Position numbers and translations under genes: made by a program. A DNA stretch of 64,000 nucleotides from Hymenobacter yonginensis (lineage in GTDB: Bacteria > Bacteroidota > Bacteroidia > Cytophagales > Hymenobacteraceae): assembly GCF_027625995.1 (NCBI RefSeq), contig NZ_CP115396.1, positions 1,922,001-1,986,000 of the forward strand. The letters run 5' to 3'. Shown in pieces: positions 47,255 to 56,616 of the stretch (within the stretch, counting starts at the first letter, position 1; each line of letters begins with the position of its first letter). The notes under the pieces were generated by a model. It searched no databases. It saw nothing but the letters and a program-made list of their open reading frames with translations, and had not been told where the DNA came from.

Positions 47255-48202
47255 CTACTCCAGCACCACGCCCATCGCCGAGAACTTGTCGATGCGCTGG
47301 CTGATGCGCTCCTCGTGGGGCAGGGCTTCCAGCTCGTCGAGGGTTTTGAGGATGGTTTTCTTCAGGGTTTTAATCATGGCGGCCGTGTCGGTGTGGGCGC
47401 CACCCAGGGGCTCCTTCACGATGCCGTCCACAAGCTTGTTGCCCAGCATATCGGTGGCCGTGAGCTTGAGGGCCTCGGCGGCCTGCTCCTTGTAGTCCCA
47501 GCTGCGCCACAGAATGCTGCTGCACGACTCCGGCGAAATCACCGAGTACCAGGTGTTTTCCAGCATCAGCACCCGGTCGCCGATGGCAATACCCAGGGCC
47601 CCGCCCGAAGCACCTTCGCCGATGATGATGCAGATGACGGGCACCTTCAGCAGGAACATTTCCTTGAGGTTGCGGGCAATGGCCTCGCCCTGCCCCCGCT
47701 CCTCGGCCTCGAGGCCCGGAAACGCGCCGGGCGTGTCAATCAGCGTCACGATGGGCTTGCCGAACTTCTCGGCCAGCTTCATCAGGCGCAGGGCCTTGCG
47801 GTAGCCTTCGGGGTTGGGCATGCCGAAATTGCGCATCTGCCGCTGCTTGGTGTTGCGGCCCTTCTGCTGGCCAATGAACATCACCGAGCGGCCGTCGATT
47901 TCAGCGAAGCCGCCCACCATGGCCTTGTCGTCGCCCACGGTCCGGTCGCCGTGCAGCTCTACAAACTTCTCAGTCATGCCCTCAATGTAGTCGAGGGTGT
48001 AAGGCCGTTCGGGGTGGCGCGAGAGCTGCACGCGCTGCCAGCGGGTCAGGTTGGCGTAGGTTTCCTTTTTAAGGGTCTTGATTTTGGCTTCGAGGGCCGC
48101 TACGGCATCCGAAACGTCCACCTGGCTATCGAGCGCCAGCTGTTGCATTTCACGGAGCTTGCCTTCGAGCACGGCAATTGGTTGTTCAAAATCGAGGAGC
48201 AT
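47255..48202 (-). CDS. accA: Acetyl-CoA carboxylase carboxyltransferase subunit alpha
   Basis: Transfers carboxyl from carboxybiotin to acetyl-CoA, making malonyl-CoA for fatty acid synthesis, with AccD. The 315 residues contain [86 protein letters not shown] and [16 protein letters not shown], all canonical. ATG 48202 is the conserved start [13 protein letters not shown]. accD is not in the window. Confidence 0.97.
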   Translation of the reverse strand: MLLDFEQPIAVLEGKLREMQQLALDSQVDVSDAVAALEAKIKTLKKETYANLTRWQRVQLSRHPERPYTLDYIEGMTEKFVELHGDRTVGDDKAMVGGFAEIDGRSVMFIGQQKGRNTKQRQMRNFGMPNPEGYRKALRLMKLAEKFGKPIVTLIDTPGAFPGLEAEERGQGEAIARNLKEMFLLKVPVICIIIGEGASGGALGIAIGDRVLMLENTWYSVISPESCSSILWRSWDYKEQAAEALKLTATDMLGNKLVDGIVKEPLGGAHTDTAAMIKTLKKTILKTLDELEALPHEERISQRIDKFSAMGVVLE

Positions 48203-48246
48203 TGCCACGGCAGAATGCGTCAGGTTTGCAAAGTGAGAGAAGAAAG

Positions 48247-48254
48247 CAAAGGTA
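48247..48254 (-). promoter_or_regulatory. -7 box TACCTTTG of accA
   Basis: A full TAnnTTTG match on the minus strand, 44 nt before the accA start. Confidence 0.45.
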
Positions 48255-48375
48255 AGCGAAGCCATGCACACGGCGCACTGCCAGCTGCCGCGGATTTTTG
48301 CATTTTTTTTCTCCCTGATAAACAGGCGTCAACACCCGCGTCCGGAAGTTTTTCGCACTTTTTTACCCAGGCCTA

Positions 48376-48406
48376 TTGTGCAGTCCAATCCGGCCCCCTA
48401 CTTTTG
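48376..48406 (+). promoter_or_regulatory. Promoter of tRNA-Asp, copy 1
   Basis: TTG (48376-48378) and TACTTTTG (48399-48406) are 20 nt apart. The downstream CATCATCAAAACGG is shared with the second tRNA-Asp copy, which supports the assignment. Confidence 0.7.
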
Positions 48407-48453
48407 CATCATCAAAACGGAAACGACACATGGTCTGCCCCGCATTGAGAACT

Positions 48454-48527
48454 GGTTCGGTAGTTCAGTTGGTTAGAATGCCGCCCTGTCACGGCGGAGG
48501 TCGCGGGTTCGAGTCCCGTCCGGACCG
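48454..48527 (+). tRNA. tRNA-Asp (GTC), copy 1
   Basis: A 74-nt cloverleaf: acceptor GGTTCGG/CCGGACC with one G-U pair, D arm with GTTGG, anticodon loop CTGTCAC (GTC), T loop TTCGAGT, discriminator G. The CCA end is not encoded. It is identical to the copy at 54824-54897. Confidence 0.97.
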
Positions 48528-48528
48528 C

Positions 48529-48567
48529 AAAGGCCCTTCAGAGAAATCTGGAGGGCCTTTTGCTTTT
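48529..48567 (+). terminator. Terminator of tRNA-Asp, copy 1
   Basis: AAAGGCCCTTCAG pairs with CTGGAGGGCCTTT, followed by TGCTTTTT. It starts 1 nt after the tRNA. Confidence 0.85.
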
Positions 48568-48579
48568 TCTGGCTTCTCG

Positions 48580-48840
48580 GTTTGAACGATGTAGAGACGC
48601 GACACCTCGCGTCTCGTGGTTGCTGACGTTGAAGCTGTTTAGGAAACAACAGCACGTCATGCAGAGCGCAGCGAAGCATGACGTGCTGTTGATTTTCAAG
48701 TTGCTATTGAAGCAATTCCGCTGTGTAGCTGGCGTGGTTCCAGTCGTTCAACGGGGAGACGCAAAATATTGCGTCTCTACATCGTGATGGCGGCGCAGAG
48801 TCAATCGTTCAACGAGGAGATGCGAATACGCGTCTCTACA
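48580..48840. repeat. Composite of families A and C palindromes
   Basis: A left family A arm (GTTTGAACGATGTAGAGACG..., 48580-48632), a complete small family C hairpin with a perfect 16-bp stem CAACAGCACGTCATGC (48647-48691), then two right family A arms (48744-48780 and 48806-48840), both ending GCGTCTCTACA. It fills the gap between tRNA-Asp copy 1 and the SusR-like gene; no gene was found in it. Confidence 0.75.
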
Positions 48841-48904
48841 CGGCCGGCGGATTTTATTTGGTTGGCGGTAGGCTTGCTGCGGTGCGTGGCGCATCTTTAC
48901 CCTT

Positions 48905-50530
48905 GTGAAAATTCTGCTGCTCGTCTGCGTTCTGGTGGGTTCGGCTCTGGTGGGCCGGGCGGAGCCGACGGCGCCTTCTCCCCTGCTGCGCAACCTGCAA
49001 ACGGCTCTGGCCCACAAAACCCGCTACGACCAGCAGCGGCAGCAGCGCATTGCGGTGCTCACGGCCGCCTTCCGGGCCTCGCCGGCCAACCCGGAGGCCC
49101 GTTTCGGGCTGGGGCTGCGCATTTACGAGGAATATAAGGCGTTTCAGTACGACTCGGCGTTTGTGTACAGCCAGCAGCTTACCCGGCTGGCCCGGCAGCT
49201 GGATAGCCCCGAGAAAACCGAGCTGGCCCGGCTGAAGCTGGCGTTTATCCTGCTGTCTTCGGGCATGTTCAAGGAAACCTTCGAGGAGCTGAACCGCATC
49301 CGGCCGGCCTACCTGAGCCGGGCCGACCGGCAGGAGTTCTACTTCCTGCAGGCGCGCGCCTACAGCGACCTGGGCGACTTCAACCACGACCAGGTGTACC
49401 GCCCCGCCTACCACACCCAGGCCCTGGCCTACGCCGATTCGGCGCTGCGCTACAGCCGGCCGGGCTCCTACGAGCAGCTGTCGGTGCAGCAGTTCCGGGC
49501 CGTGAAAACCGGGCAGCTGGCGCAGGGCGCGGCGTTGTACCGGCGCATCCGGCAGCTGCCCGGGCTCACGCTGCACCAGCTGGCGGTGAGTGCCAGCACC
49601 ACGGCCTACATCTACACCCTGCAGGGGCAGGAAGACCGGGCGTTTGCCCTGCTGCTGGAGTCGGCGGCGGCCGATGTGAAATCGGCTACCAAGGAAACGG
49701 TGGCGCTGTTTCAGCTCTCGGAGTACTGCTACCGCCGCGGCGACCTGGAAAACGCCTACGCCTTTATTAAGGAGGCGCGGGCCCAGGCCACGTTTTATAA
49801 GGCCCGGCAGCGGCAGCTTGAAATCAGCCACATTTCCTCGGTGATTGAGGGGCAGAAAATCACCATCATTGAGCAGCAGCGCCGCTCGTTGCGGCTCTAC
49901 GCCGGGGCCGTGACGCTGCTGGCGGTGGTGGTGGCGGCGTTTATCGGGGTGATTTGGCGGCAGCTGCGCAAGCTGCAGCGGGCCGGGGAGCTGATTTCGG
50001 CCACCAACCACGCCCTGCAGGAGCGCAACGAGGAGCTGGCCCGGCTGAATACGGGCCTGCACGAGGCCAGCCAGATCAAGCAGGAGTATATCGGCTACTA
50101 CTTCCACAACAATTCCCGCCTGCTCGACCGGCTCGAAACCCTCAAGCAGGCCCTCGATACCCAGCTGGCCGGCAAGCAGTACGGGGCCGTGCAGAAGCTG
50201 GTGAGCGGCCTCAACATCCGGCAGCAGCGGCAGGAGCTGCTGCGCGGCTTCGACGCGGTGTTTCTGCGGCTGTTCCCGCAGTTCATCCCGCAGTTCAACG
50301 CCCTGTTCCAGCCCGAAGACCAGTTCCACCTTCCCGAAGACCAGCTGCTGAGCACCGAGCTGCGCATCTTCGCCCTCATCCGCCTGGGCATCCAGGACAG
50401 CGAGCAAATCAGCCGGATGCTGGGCTATTCCATCAACACCATCTACACCTACAAAACCCGGGTGAAGAACCGCTCCATCGTCCCGAACGAGGAATTCGAA
50501 GCCCGGATTATGGCCATTGAGGCGGTGTAG
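48905..50530 (+). CDS. SusR/DUF6377-like regulator with TPRs, membrane helix and HTH
   Basis: A 541-residue inner-membrane regulator. The signal segment [20 protein letters not shown] leads to a periplasmic helical TPR-like region (about 25-320). A membrane helix ([20 protein letters not shown], about 335-355) and a coiled coil ([19 protein letters not shown]) precede a cytoplasmic domain with [16 protein letters not shown] and a C-terminal HTH ([37 protein letters not shown]). This order matches SusR and DUF6377 proteins, which sense maltodextrin-type sugars and activate starch genes. Position just before GH97 and GH13 genes supports that role. Start is GTG. Confidence 0.85.
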   Translation: MKILLLVCVLVGSALVGRAEPTAPSPLLRNLQTALAHKTRYDQQRQQRIAVLTAAFRASPANPEARFGLGLRIYEEYKAFQYDSAFVYSQQLTRLARQLDSPEKTELARLKLAFILLSSGMFKETFEELNRIRPAYLSRADRQEFYFLQARAYSDLGDFNHDQVYRPAYHTQALAYADSALRYSRPGSYEQLSVQQFRAVKTGQLAQGAALYRRIRQLPGLTLHQLAVSASTTAYIYTLQGQEDRAFALLLESAAADVKSATKETVALFQLSEYCYRRGDLENAYAFIKEARAQATFYKARQRQLEISHISSVIEGQKITIIEQQRRSLRLYAGAVTLLAVVVAAFIGVIWRQLRKLQRAGELISATNHALQERNEELARLNTGLHEASQIKQEYIGYYFHNNSRLLDRLETLKQALDTQLAGKQYGAVQKLVSGLNIRQQRQELLRGFDAVFLRLFPQFIPQFNALFQPEDQFHLPEDQLLSTELRIFALIRLGIQDSEQISRMLGYSINTIYTYKTRVKNRSIVPNEEFEARIMAIEAV

Positions 50531-50538
50531 GTTGGGGC

Positions 50539-50652
50539 GGTTTGAACGATGTAGAGACGCAATATTTTGCGTCTCGTCGTTGAACGGCCGGCACCATGCT
50601 GTTTGAACAACGTCAGCAACGACGAGACGCAAAATATTGCGTCTCTACATCG
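50539..50652. repeat. Family A palindrome, copy 3
   Basis: Left arm GTTTGAACGATGTAGAGACG followed by CAATATTTTGCGTCTCGTCG, and the inverted right arm ending GCGTCTCTACATCG. Arms are nearly perfect. It starts 9 nt after the stop of the SusR-like gene. Confidence 0.8.
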
Positions 50653-50901
50653 TGCACCTCAATCCAATACTCTTCCCAATTGCTGAAATCGGCTTCAACT
50701 CATGCTATATCCCGTCTATATTTTCACCAACTATTTTCAATACAATAAACTATAAATCAAAAACTTAAACCCAATACCCAATTATATTTTCTTGACGCGG
50801 GCTTGATAAATTCCGCGGGTGGGCACGGATGGGTTGCTTTGTAGTGTTCCGGGCCGACAGCTGGTCCGGCCACCACGTTCCGCTCCCCTTTTCTAATTCC
50901 C
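50653..50901 (+). promoter_or_regulatory. AT-rich upstream region of GH97, probable control region
   Basis: About 150 nt of markedly AT-rich sequence (50690-50810), unusual for this window, and then a GC-rich leader up to ATG 50902. No confident TAnnTTTG box was found. An activator-dependent promoter, perhaps used by the SusR-like protein, would fit; this is inference. Confidence 0.35.
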
Positions 50902-53010
50902 ATGCGTCAGTATTTCTGGCTGCTGCTGTTGCCGGCGGGTTCGGCGGCGGCGCAGGCCACCGCCCCGCTTACCGTGCAGCTTGCTAACGTACGCCTGCAG
51001 GTGGCCCGCAACGCCGCCGGCCAGCCCACCTACGCCGTGCAGTTCGGCTCGAAACCCGTCATCAACACCTCCCGGCTGGGTTTGGCTCTGGCCGACGGGC
51101 CGGGCTTCGAGGGGCCGCTGGAAATCACCGGCTCCGAAACCAAGGACGTGGATGAAACCTGGAACCCGGTGTGGGGCGAGGTGAAAACCATCCGCAACCA
51201 CTACCGCCAGCTCACGGTGCATCTGCGCCAGCCCCAGCAGCCCGGCCGCCGCCTCGACGTGGTGTTCCGGGTGTTTGCCGATGGCGTGGGCTTCCGCTAC
51301 GAAGTGCCGCGCCAGCCGGGCCTGAGCTACTTCACGGTGCAGCAGGAGCTGACCGAGTTCAACCTGCCCGCCAACCACAAGGCCTTCTGGATTCCGGGCG
51401 ACTACGACTCCAACGAGTACGCCTACACCACCTCCCGCCTGAGCGAGGTGAACACCACGCCCATCGAGGCCATTCAGCAGAAAGCCTCCCCCCACCGCGT
51501 GCAGACGCCCCTGATGCTGAAGGCCGACAACGGACTGTACGTGAACATCCACGAGGCCGCGCTGGTAAACTACCCGGCCATGATGCTGGACGTGGCCCCC
51601 GCCACCTACAGCCTGCGCAGCCACCTGGTGCCCTCGGCCACCGGCGCAGCCGCCTACCTGCAGGCCCCCGAGCACACGCCCTGGCGCACCATCGTGGTAA
51701 GCGACAAAGCCCCCGAGGTGTTGGCCAGCAAGCTGATTCTGAACCTGAACGAGCCCACGCAATTTCCCACCACCAGCTGGATCAAGCCCCAGAAATTTGT
51801 GGGCGTGTGGTGGGAGATGCACGTAAACAAGGCCAGCTGGAACTACGCCGACACCAGCAATATCAAGCTGGCCGGCACCGACTGGAGCCGCCTCCGGCCC
51901 AACGGCCGCCACGGCGCCAACACCGCCAACGTGAAGCGCTACATCGACTTTGCTGCCCAGCACGGCCTGCAAAGCGTGCTGGTGGAGGGCTGGAACGTGG
52001 GCTGGGAAGACTGGGCCGGCAACTGGAAGGAGGAAGTGTTCGACTTCGTGACGCCCTACCCCGATTTCAACGTCACGGAACTGCAGCAGTACGCCGCCGC
52101 CAAAGGCGTGCAGCTGATGATGCACCACGAAACCTCGGGCTCCGTCACCAACTACGAGCGGCGCCAGGATGCCGCCTACCGCTTCATGAAGGAGCATAAC
52201 TACGCGGCCGTGAAAACCGGCTACGTGGGCCGCATCATCCCGCGCGGGGAGCACCACGACGGCCAGTGGATGGTCAACCATTACAACCACACCGCCGCCC
52301 TGCTGGGCCAGCATGAGTTGATGGTGGACATGCACGAGGCCGTGCGGCCCACCGGCCTGCACCGCACCTACCCCAACTGGCTGGCCTCGGAAGCAGCCCG
52401 GGGCAACGAGTTCAACGCCTGGAGCACCGGCAACCCGCCCGAGCACGAAACCATTCTGCCCTTCACCCGCCTCATGGGCGGCCCCATGGACTACACGCCC
52501 GGTATTTTCCGCATCAAGCTGGAAGCCTGGAACCCCGCCCAGAACAAGGGCCGCCAGGTACACACCACCCTGGCCAAGCAGCTGGCCCTGTACGTGACCA
52601 TGTACAGCCCCGTGCAGATGGCCGCCGACCTGCCCGAGGCCTACGAGCAGCACCCCGACGCCTTCCAGTTCATCAAGGACGTGGCCGTGGACTGGGACGA
52701 TACCCGCATTCTGGCCGCCGAACCCGGCGAGTACATCACCACCGCCCGCAAAGCCAAGGGCCGCGAGGACTGGTACGTTGGCAGCATCACTGACGAAAAC
52801 CCGCGTCAGCAAACCATCAAGTTCGATTTCCTGACGCCCGGCCGGCAATACGAGGCTACTATCTACGCCGACGCCAAAGGAGCCAGCTGGGACCAGAACC
52901 CCGAGGCCTACCAAATCCGCAAGCAGAAAGTCAGCAGCAAATCCACGCTCAAGCTGCAGCTGGCCCCCGGCGGCGGCGCAGCCATCAGCCTCCGGCCGAT
53001 TGGCCGCTAA
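50902..53010 (+). CDS. GH97 alpha-glucosidase, SusB-like, secreted
   Basis: Releases glucose from maltodextrins. Signal peptide MRQYFWLLLLPAGSAAAQ; 702 residues in all. The N-terminal beta-sandwich holds WNPVWGEVKTIRNHYRQL, and the (beta/alpha)8 barrel holds WWEMHVNKASWNY, VLVEGWNVGWEDW, QLMMHHETSGSVTNYERR, LMVDMHEAVRPTGLHRTYPN and EAARGNEFNAW. Glu in HHETSG and in EAARGNEF corresponds to the base and acid positions of inverting SusB-type enzymes; retaining GH97 enzymes carry Asp as nucleophile instead. A C-terminal beta domain closes the protein. The product would be taken up after periplasmic hydrolysis. Confidence 0.95.
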   Translation: MRQYFWLLLLPAGSAAAQATAPLTVQLANVRLQVARNAAGQPTYAVQFGSKPVINTSRLGLALADGPGFEGPLEITGSETKDVDETWNPVWGEVKTIRNHYRQLTVHLRQPQQPGRRLDVVFRVFADGVGFRYEVPRQPGLSYFTVQQELTEFNLPANHKAFWIPGDYDSNEYAYTTSRLSEVNTTPIEAIQQKASPHRVQTPLMLKADNGLYVNIHEAALVNYPAMMLDVAPATYSLRSHLVPSATGAAAYLQAPEHTPWRTIVVSDKAPEVLASKLILNLNEPTQFPTTSWIKPQKFVGVWWEMHVNKASWNYADTSNIKLAGTDWSRLRPNGRHGANTANVKRYIDFAAQHGLQSVLVEGWNVGWEDWAGNWKEEVFDFVTPYPDFNVTELQQYAAAKGVQLMMHHETSGSVTNYERRQDAAYRFMKEHNYAAVKTGYVGRIIPRGEHHDGQWMVNHYNHTAALLGQHELMVDMHEAVRPTGLHRTYPNWLASEAARGNEFNAWSTGNPPEHETILPFTRLMGGPMDYTPGIFRIKLEAWNPAQNKGRQVHTTLAKQLALYVTMYSPVQMAADLPEAYEQHPDAFQFIKDVAVDWDDTRILAAEPGEYITTARKAKGREDWYVGSITDENPRQQTIKFDFLTPGRQYEATIYADAKGASWDQNPEAYQIRKQKVSSKSTLKLQLAPGGGAAISLRPIGR

Positions 53011-53012
53011 GC

Positions 53013-53100
53013 AGTAGCGCGAACTTTGTAGTTCGCGTCCCCGCGCCGTTAGAACGAACCACGCGGCGTGGAGGCGCGAACTACAAAGTTCGCGCTACTA
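53013..53100. repeat. Family B palindrome, copy 2
   Basis: Arms 53013-53037 and 53075-53100 (AGTAGCGCGAACTTTGTAG and its complement) match copy 1 at 31378-31466 almost exactly, while the central spacer differs. It begins 2 nt after the GH97 stop codon. Confidence 0.8.
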
Positions 53101-53134
53101 CCCCTTTTAAATTCCCACCACTTTCCGTTGCCTT

Positions 53135-54559
53135 ATGTCACTGTTTACCAATGTCAACCGCGCTAGCCTGACCCTGCTGTTGGCGGCCGGACTGCTGGGC
53201 GCCTGCAAATCGTCGGGCACCGACGACCCCACGCCTACGCCACCCACGCCGCCGACCAACCCGGGCCCGCCACCAATTCCGCAATACGGCACGCCTTTCG
53301 CGGGCGTACCCAACCGCCAGGACGCGGTGATGTACCAGGTGAACATGCGCGCTTTCAGCCAGACCGGCAACTTCGCTGGCGTTACGGCCCGGCTTGATTC
53401 CATCCGGGATTTGGGCGTGAACGTGCTGTACCTGATGCCGATTTACCCGATTGGCACCGACAGCAAATCGGTGAACTCGCCCTATGCCGTGAAGGACTAC
53501 AAGTCGGTAAACGCCGAGTTCGGCTCCCTCGCCGACCTGCGGGCGTTGGTGGACGGCGCCCACCAGCGCAACATGGCCGTAATGCTCGACTGGGTGGCCA
53601 ACCACACCAGCTGGGACAACCCCTGGATTACGGATCACCCCGACTGGTACCAGAAAAACGCGGCCGGCGCCATCACGCCCGTATCCAACAACGGCACCAC
53701 CTACAACGACGTGGCCCAGCTGGATTTCAGCAATGCGGCCATGCGTCTGGAAATGATTTCAGCCCTGAAATCGTGGGTGTACACGGCCAACGTAGACGGC
53801 TTCCGCTTCGACTACGCCGATTTCCAGCCCAACGACTTCTGGAAGCAGGCCACCGACACGCTGCGCAACATCAAGAGCCACAAGCTGCTGCTGCTGGCCG
53901 AGGGCACCCGCGCCGCCAACTTCAGCTCCGGCTTCGACTACAACTTCGGCTTCAGCTGGTACGGCGGCATCTACCAGGTGTACAAGAACGGCGCCAGCGC
54001 GGTCAGCAACTTCGACGCCCTCAACAACAGTGAGTACAATGGCGCCTCCGGCACCCAGCAGGTGGTGCGCTACATCACCAACCACGACGTAAACGGCTCC
54101 GACGGCACGCCCGTCACCCTGTTTGGCGGCAAGGAAGGCGCCATGTCGGCCTTCGTGGTGACGGCATTATATAAAGGAGTGCCCATGATCTACAACGGGC
54201 AGGAAGCCGGCATGAGCCAGGCCATTACGTTCCCGTTCACCAGCGTGAAAGTGCGCTGGGGCCGCAACCCCGACGTGAAGCGCGCCTACCAGCAGCTGCT
54301 GGCCGCCCGCGCCGGCAGCGCCGCCCTGCGCGTGGGCACCCCCACGCCGCTCAGCACCCGCAACGTATGCGCTTTCACCAAAACGGCCGGCTCCGAGCAG
54401 GCGTTTGTGGTAGCCAACGTGCGTAACACCCCGCAGGTGTACACCCTGCCCGCCAACCTGGCCAACACCACCTGGACCAATGCGCTGGCCGGAGGCTCCG
54501 TGACGCTGGACGCCCAGATTTCGCTGTCGGCCTATGGCTACCTAGTGCTGAAGAAATAA
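53135..54559 (+). CDS. GH13 alpha-amylase-family lipoprotein
   Basis: Surface or periplasmic amylase; 474 residues. Lipobox LLGAC puts the lipidated Cys near residue 24, followed by a Thr/Pro-rich linker (DDPTPTPPTPPTNPGPPP). The GH13 regions are visible: DWVANHTSWDNPW (region I), VDGFRFDYADF (nucleophile Asp), LLLAEGTRA (acid/base Glu) and YITNHDVNGSDGT (third Asp). The C-terminal beta domain ends GYLVLKK. The motifs are closest to small bacterial alpha-amylases. A 36-bp tandem duplication spans its stop codon. It follows GH97 after a family B repeat and is probably co-expressed. Confidence 0.94.
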   Translation: MSLFTNVNRASLTLLLAAGLLGACKSSGTDDPTPTPPTPPTNPGPPPIPQYGTPFAGVPNRQDAVMYQVNMRAFSQTGNFAGVTARLDSIRDLGVNVLYLMPIYPIGTDSKSVNSPYAVKDYKSVNAEFGSLADLRALVDGAHQRNMAVMLDWVANHTSWDNPWITDHPDWYQKNAAGAITPVSNNGTTYNDVAQLDFSNAAMRLEMISALKSWVYTANVDGFRFDYADFQPNDFWKQATDTLRNIKSHKLLLLAEGTRAANFSSGFDYNFGFSWYGGIYQVYKNGASAVSNFDALNNSEYNGASGTQQVVRYITNHDVNGSDGTPVTLFGGKEGAMSAFVVTALYKGVPMIYNGQEAGMSQAITFPFTSVKVRWGRNPDVKRAYQQLLAARAGSAALRVGTPTPLSTRNVCAFTKTAGSEQAFVVANVRNTPQVYTLPANLANTTWTNALAGGSVTLDAQISLSAYGYLVLKK

Positions 54560-54606
54560 TCCCGCGCTACTGGCTACCTGGTGCTGAAGAAATAGTGCCA
54601 CGCTAC
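54535..54606 (+). repeat. 36-bp tandem duplication across the amylase stop codon
   Basis: Unit 1 (54535-54570) begins TGGCTACCTAGTGCTGAAG and contains TAA; unit 2 (54571-54606) begins TGGCTACCTGGTGCTGAAG and contains TAG. They agree at about 32 of 36 positions. The unit is 12 codons long, so losing the first stop would add GYLVLKK once more. Confidence 0.85.
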
Positions 54607-54636
54607 GCCGTTTGGCCCTCTCACCTCACCACAGGA

Positions 54637-54680
54637 CTAGGCCCGATAAAAAAATAAACATTTTTTTTATCGGGCCTAGT
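54637..54680. terminator. Strong terminator after the amylase
   Basis: CTAGGCCCGATAAAAAAA pairs perfectly with TTTTTTTATCGGGCCTAG around a 7-nt loop. Confidence 0.85.
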
Positions 54681-54745
54681 GGGTTTATTCACAGTTCAAT
54701 ACCTTTCAAAAAACCCCTACCCTACGCTGCTAAGGCAGTTTTTTG

Positions 54746-54777
54746 TTTGCACAGTCAGAATCGGCCTTCTATATTTG
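54746..54777 (+). promoter_or_regulatory. Promoter of tRNA-Asp, copy 2
   Basis: TTTG (54746-54749), 20-nt spacer, TATATTTG (54770-54777): the best promoter match in the window, followed by the CATCATCAAAACGG shared with copy 1. Confidence 0.75.
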
Positions 54778-54823
54778 CATCATCAAAACGGAAGGACACA
54801 CGGTCTAACCGGAAAGATGAACT

Positions 54824-54897
54824 GGTTCGGTAGTTCAGTTGGTTAGAATGCCGCCCTGTCACGGCGGAGGTCGCGGGTTCGAGTCCCGTCCGGACCG
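54824..54897 (+). tRNA. tRNA-Asp (GTC), copy 2
   Basis: Identical in all 74 nt to the copy at 48454-48527, with anticodon GTC and no encoded CCA. Same strand, 6.37 kb apart. Confidence 0.97.
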
Positions 54898-54898
54898 C

Positions 54899-54937
54899 AA
54901 AGGCCCTTCAGCGCAAGCTGGAGGGCCTTTTGCTTTT
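54899..54937 (+). terminator. Terminator of tRNA-Asp, copy 2
   Basis: AAAGGCCCTTCAG pairs with CTGGAGGGCCTTT; only the loop differs from copy 1 (CGCAAG against AGAAAT). Confidence 0.85.
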
Positions 54938-54960
54938 TCTGGCCAGCTGCGCGGCAACCC

Positions 54961-55083
54961 GCACGTCATTCCGAGCCTGCGAGGAATATCGCGTGCTGCT
55001 GTTACCATGGTAATTCTGTGTCGGTCATCCTGTGGAAGCACGCGAGATGCTTCGGCTGCGCCTCTGCATGACGTTCTATCAGC
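54961..55083. repeat. Degenerate family C palindrome
   Basis: GCACGTCATTCCGAGCCTGC on the left, GCACGCGAGATGCTTCGGC and CTGCATGACGTTCTATC on the right. The arms belong to different variants and pair poorly in the middle, suggesting a chimera or decay. It lies between tRNA-Asp copy 2 and the photolyase gene. Confidence 0.6.
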
Positions 55084-55187
55084 ACCAACAGGGCCGCCCG
55101 CTAGGAAACGCAGGGAACAAAGGGCTAGGAATCGGGAAGATTTGCCGAGCTGCCTGTTAGCCCCTCAACCAAGCTCCTGTTCGCCCG

Positions 55188-56507
55188 ATGACCGTTCTCT
55201 ACTGGCTGCGCAACGACCTGCGCCTGCACGACAACGCCGTGCTGACGGCCCTGCCGCCCCACGCCACCACCCTGCTGCCCGTCTACTGCTTCGACCCCGT
55301 GGCCCTGGGCCCCGACCCGTATCTGGAGCTGCCCCGCACCGGACCGCACCGGCTGCCGTTTTTGCTGGAAACCCTCACCGATCTGCAGCAGCGCTACGCG
55401 ACCCTGGGCAGCGGCATTCACTTTGTGGTGGGCCGGCCCGAGGACGAGCTGCCCGCCCTGGCCCGGCAGGTGGGGGCCGAAGCCATCTGGGCCAGCGCCG
55501 AGCACACCACCGAGGAATGGGAAACTGAAGATGCCCTGGAAGCCGCGCTGAACCCCAAAACACCCCTGCGCTTCTTCGAAACCCTAACGCTGCTGCGCCC
55601 CCAGGACCTGCCCATTCCGGTGCGCAACCTGCCCTATTCGTTCAGCAAGTTTCGGTTTGATGTCTTCTCCAAGATGACGGTGCGGCCCGCGGAGCCCGCC
55701 CCCACCCAGCTGCCGCCGCTGCCTGCCGGCTTTGCGCCGGCCGCGCTGCCTAACGCCGCCGCGCTGGCAGCCGCCCTGGGGCAGCCGGCCCCCACCACCC
55801 GCCCCCGCGACCGGCGCTCGGCCCTGCCCGCGCTGGGCGGCGGCGAAACCGCCGCCCTGGCCCGCCTGCACGATTACGCCGTGGAGCGCCACCTCATCGG
55901 GCGCTACGACGACACCCGCAACCAGATGCTGGGCGAGGCCTTCAGCACCAAGTTTTCGCCCTGGCTGGCCAACGGCAGCCTCTCGGCCCGCCAGATCTGG
56001 GCCGCTATCGACGATTATGATGCCGTGCACGGCGCCCGCAGCAAGGGCGTCATGCAGCTGCGCCTGGAGCTACTCTGGCGCGACTATTTCCGGCTGCTGG
56101 CCCTGCGCGCCGGCGCCGACTTCTTCCGCTGGCGCGGCCTGCGCGACCAGCTGCCCAAGCCCACCAACCCCGACCGCGCTGTGTTTGCGCGCTGGACCCA
56201 GGGCCGCACCGGCCAGCCCTTCGTGGATGCCAACATGCGCGAGTTGGCCGCCACCGGCTTCATGAGCAACCGCGGCCGCCAGAACGTGGCCAGCTACCTC
56301 ATCCACGACCTGCACCAGGACTGGCGCTGGGGCGCGGCTTGGTTTGAGCACCAGCTCATCGACTACGACCCGGCCTCGAACTGGGGCAACTGGAAGTACA
56401 TTGCCGGCACCGGCACCGACGTGCGCGACACCGCCTTCGACGTGCCGCAGCAGGCCCAGCGCTACGACCGACAGGGCCGCTACGTGCGCACCTGGCAGCA
56501 GCCCTAG
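55188..56507 (+). CDS. DASH-type cryptochrome/photolyase
   Basis: Flavoprotein that repairs UV-induced pyrimidine dimers with light, in DASH proteins mainly in single-stranded DNA. The 439 residues begin with the antenna domain MTVLYWLRNDLRLHDN. The FAD-binding helical domain has GRYDDTRNQMLGEAFSTKFS, WLANGSLSARQIW, LELLWRDYFRL, MSNRGRQNVASYLIHDL and YDPASNWGNWKYIAGTGTD, the last being typical of the DASH branch. The C-terminus (FDVPQQAQRYDRQGRYVRTW) is complete with no extension. A strong terminator follows. Confidence 0.93.
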   Translation: MTVLYWLRNDLRLHDNAVLTALPPHATTLLPVYCFDPVALGPDPYLELPRTGPHRLPFLLETLTDLQQRYATLGSGIHFVVGRPEDELPALARQVGAEAIWASAEHTTEEWETEDALEAALNPKTPLRFFETLTLLRPQDLPIPVRNLPYSFSKFRFDVFSKMTVRPAEPAPTQLPPLPAGFAPAALPNAAALAAALGQPAPTTRPRDRRSALPALGGGETAALARLHDYAVERHLIGRYDDTRNQMLGEAFSTKFSPWLANGSLSARQIWAAIDDYDAVHGARSKGVMQLRLELLWRDYFRLLALRAGADFFRWRGLRDQLPKPTNPDRAVFARWTQGRTGQPFVDANMRELAATGFMSNRGRQNVASYLIHDLHQDWRWGAAWFEHQLIDYDPASNWGNWKYIAGTGTDVRDTAFDVPQQAQRYDRQGRYVRTWQQP

Positions 56508-56580
56508 CCTACCGCCTGCCCGCTCCTTACCGGCGGCAGCGGCTACGCTGCGGCGCTGGCTTTGCCCTTGCCCAAAAATC

Positions 56581-56616
56581 AAACGCCCTTCCGGTTATGC
56601 CGGAGGGGCGTTTTTC
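56581..56616 (+). terminator. Intrinsic terminator after the photolyase
   Basis: AAACGCCCTTCCGG pairs with CCGGAGGGGCGTTT, with one G-T pair, followed by TTTCTTTG. Confidence 0.8.

Noticed and set aside
48580-48840. Insertion sequence with transposase
   Set aside because: Only palindromic arms are present; no transposase frame of any size lies within or beside them.
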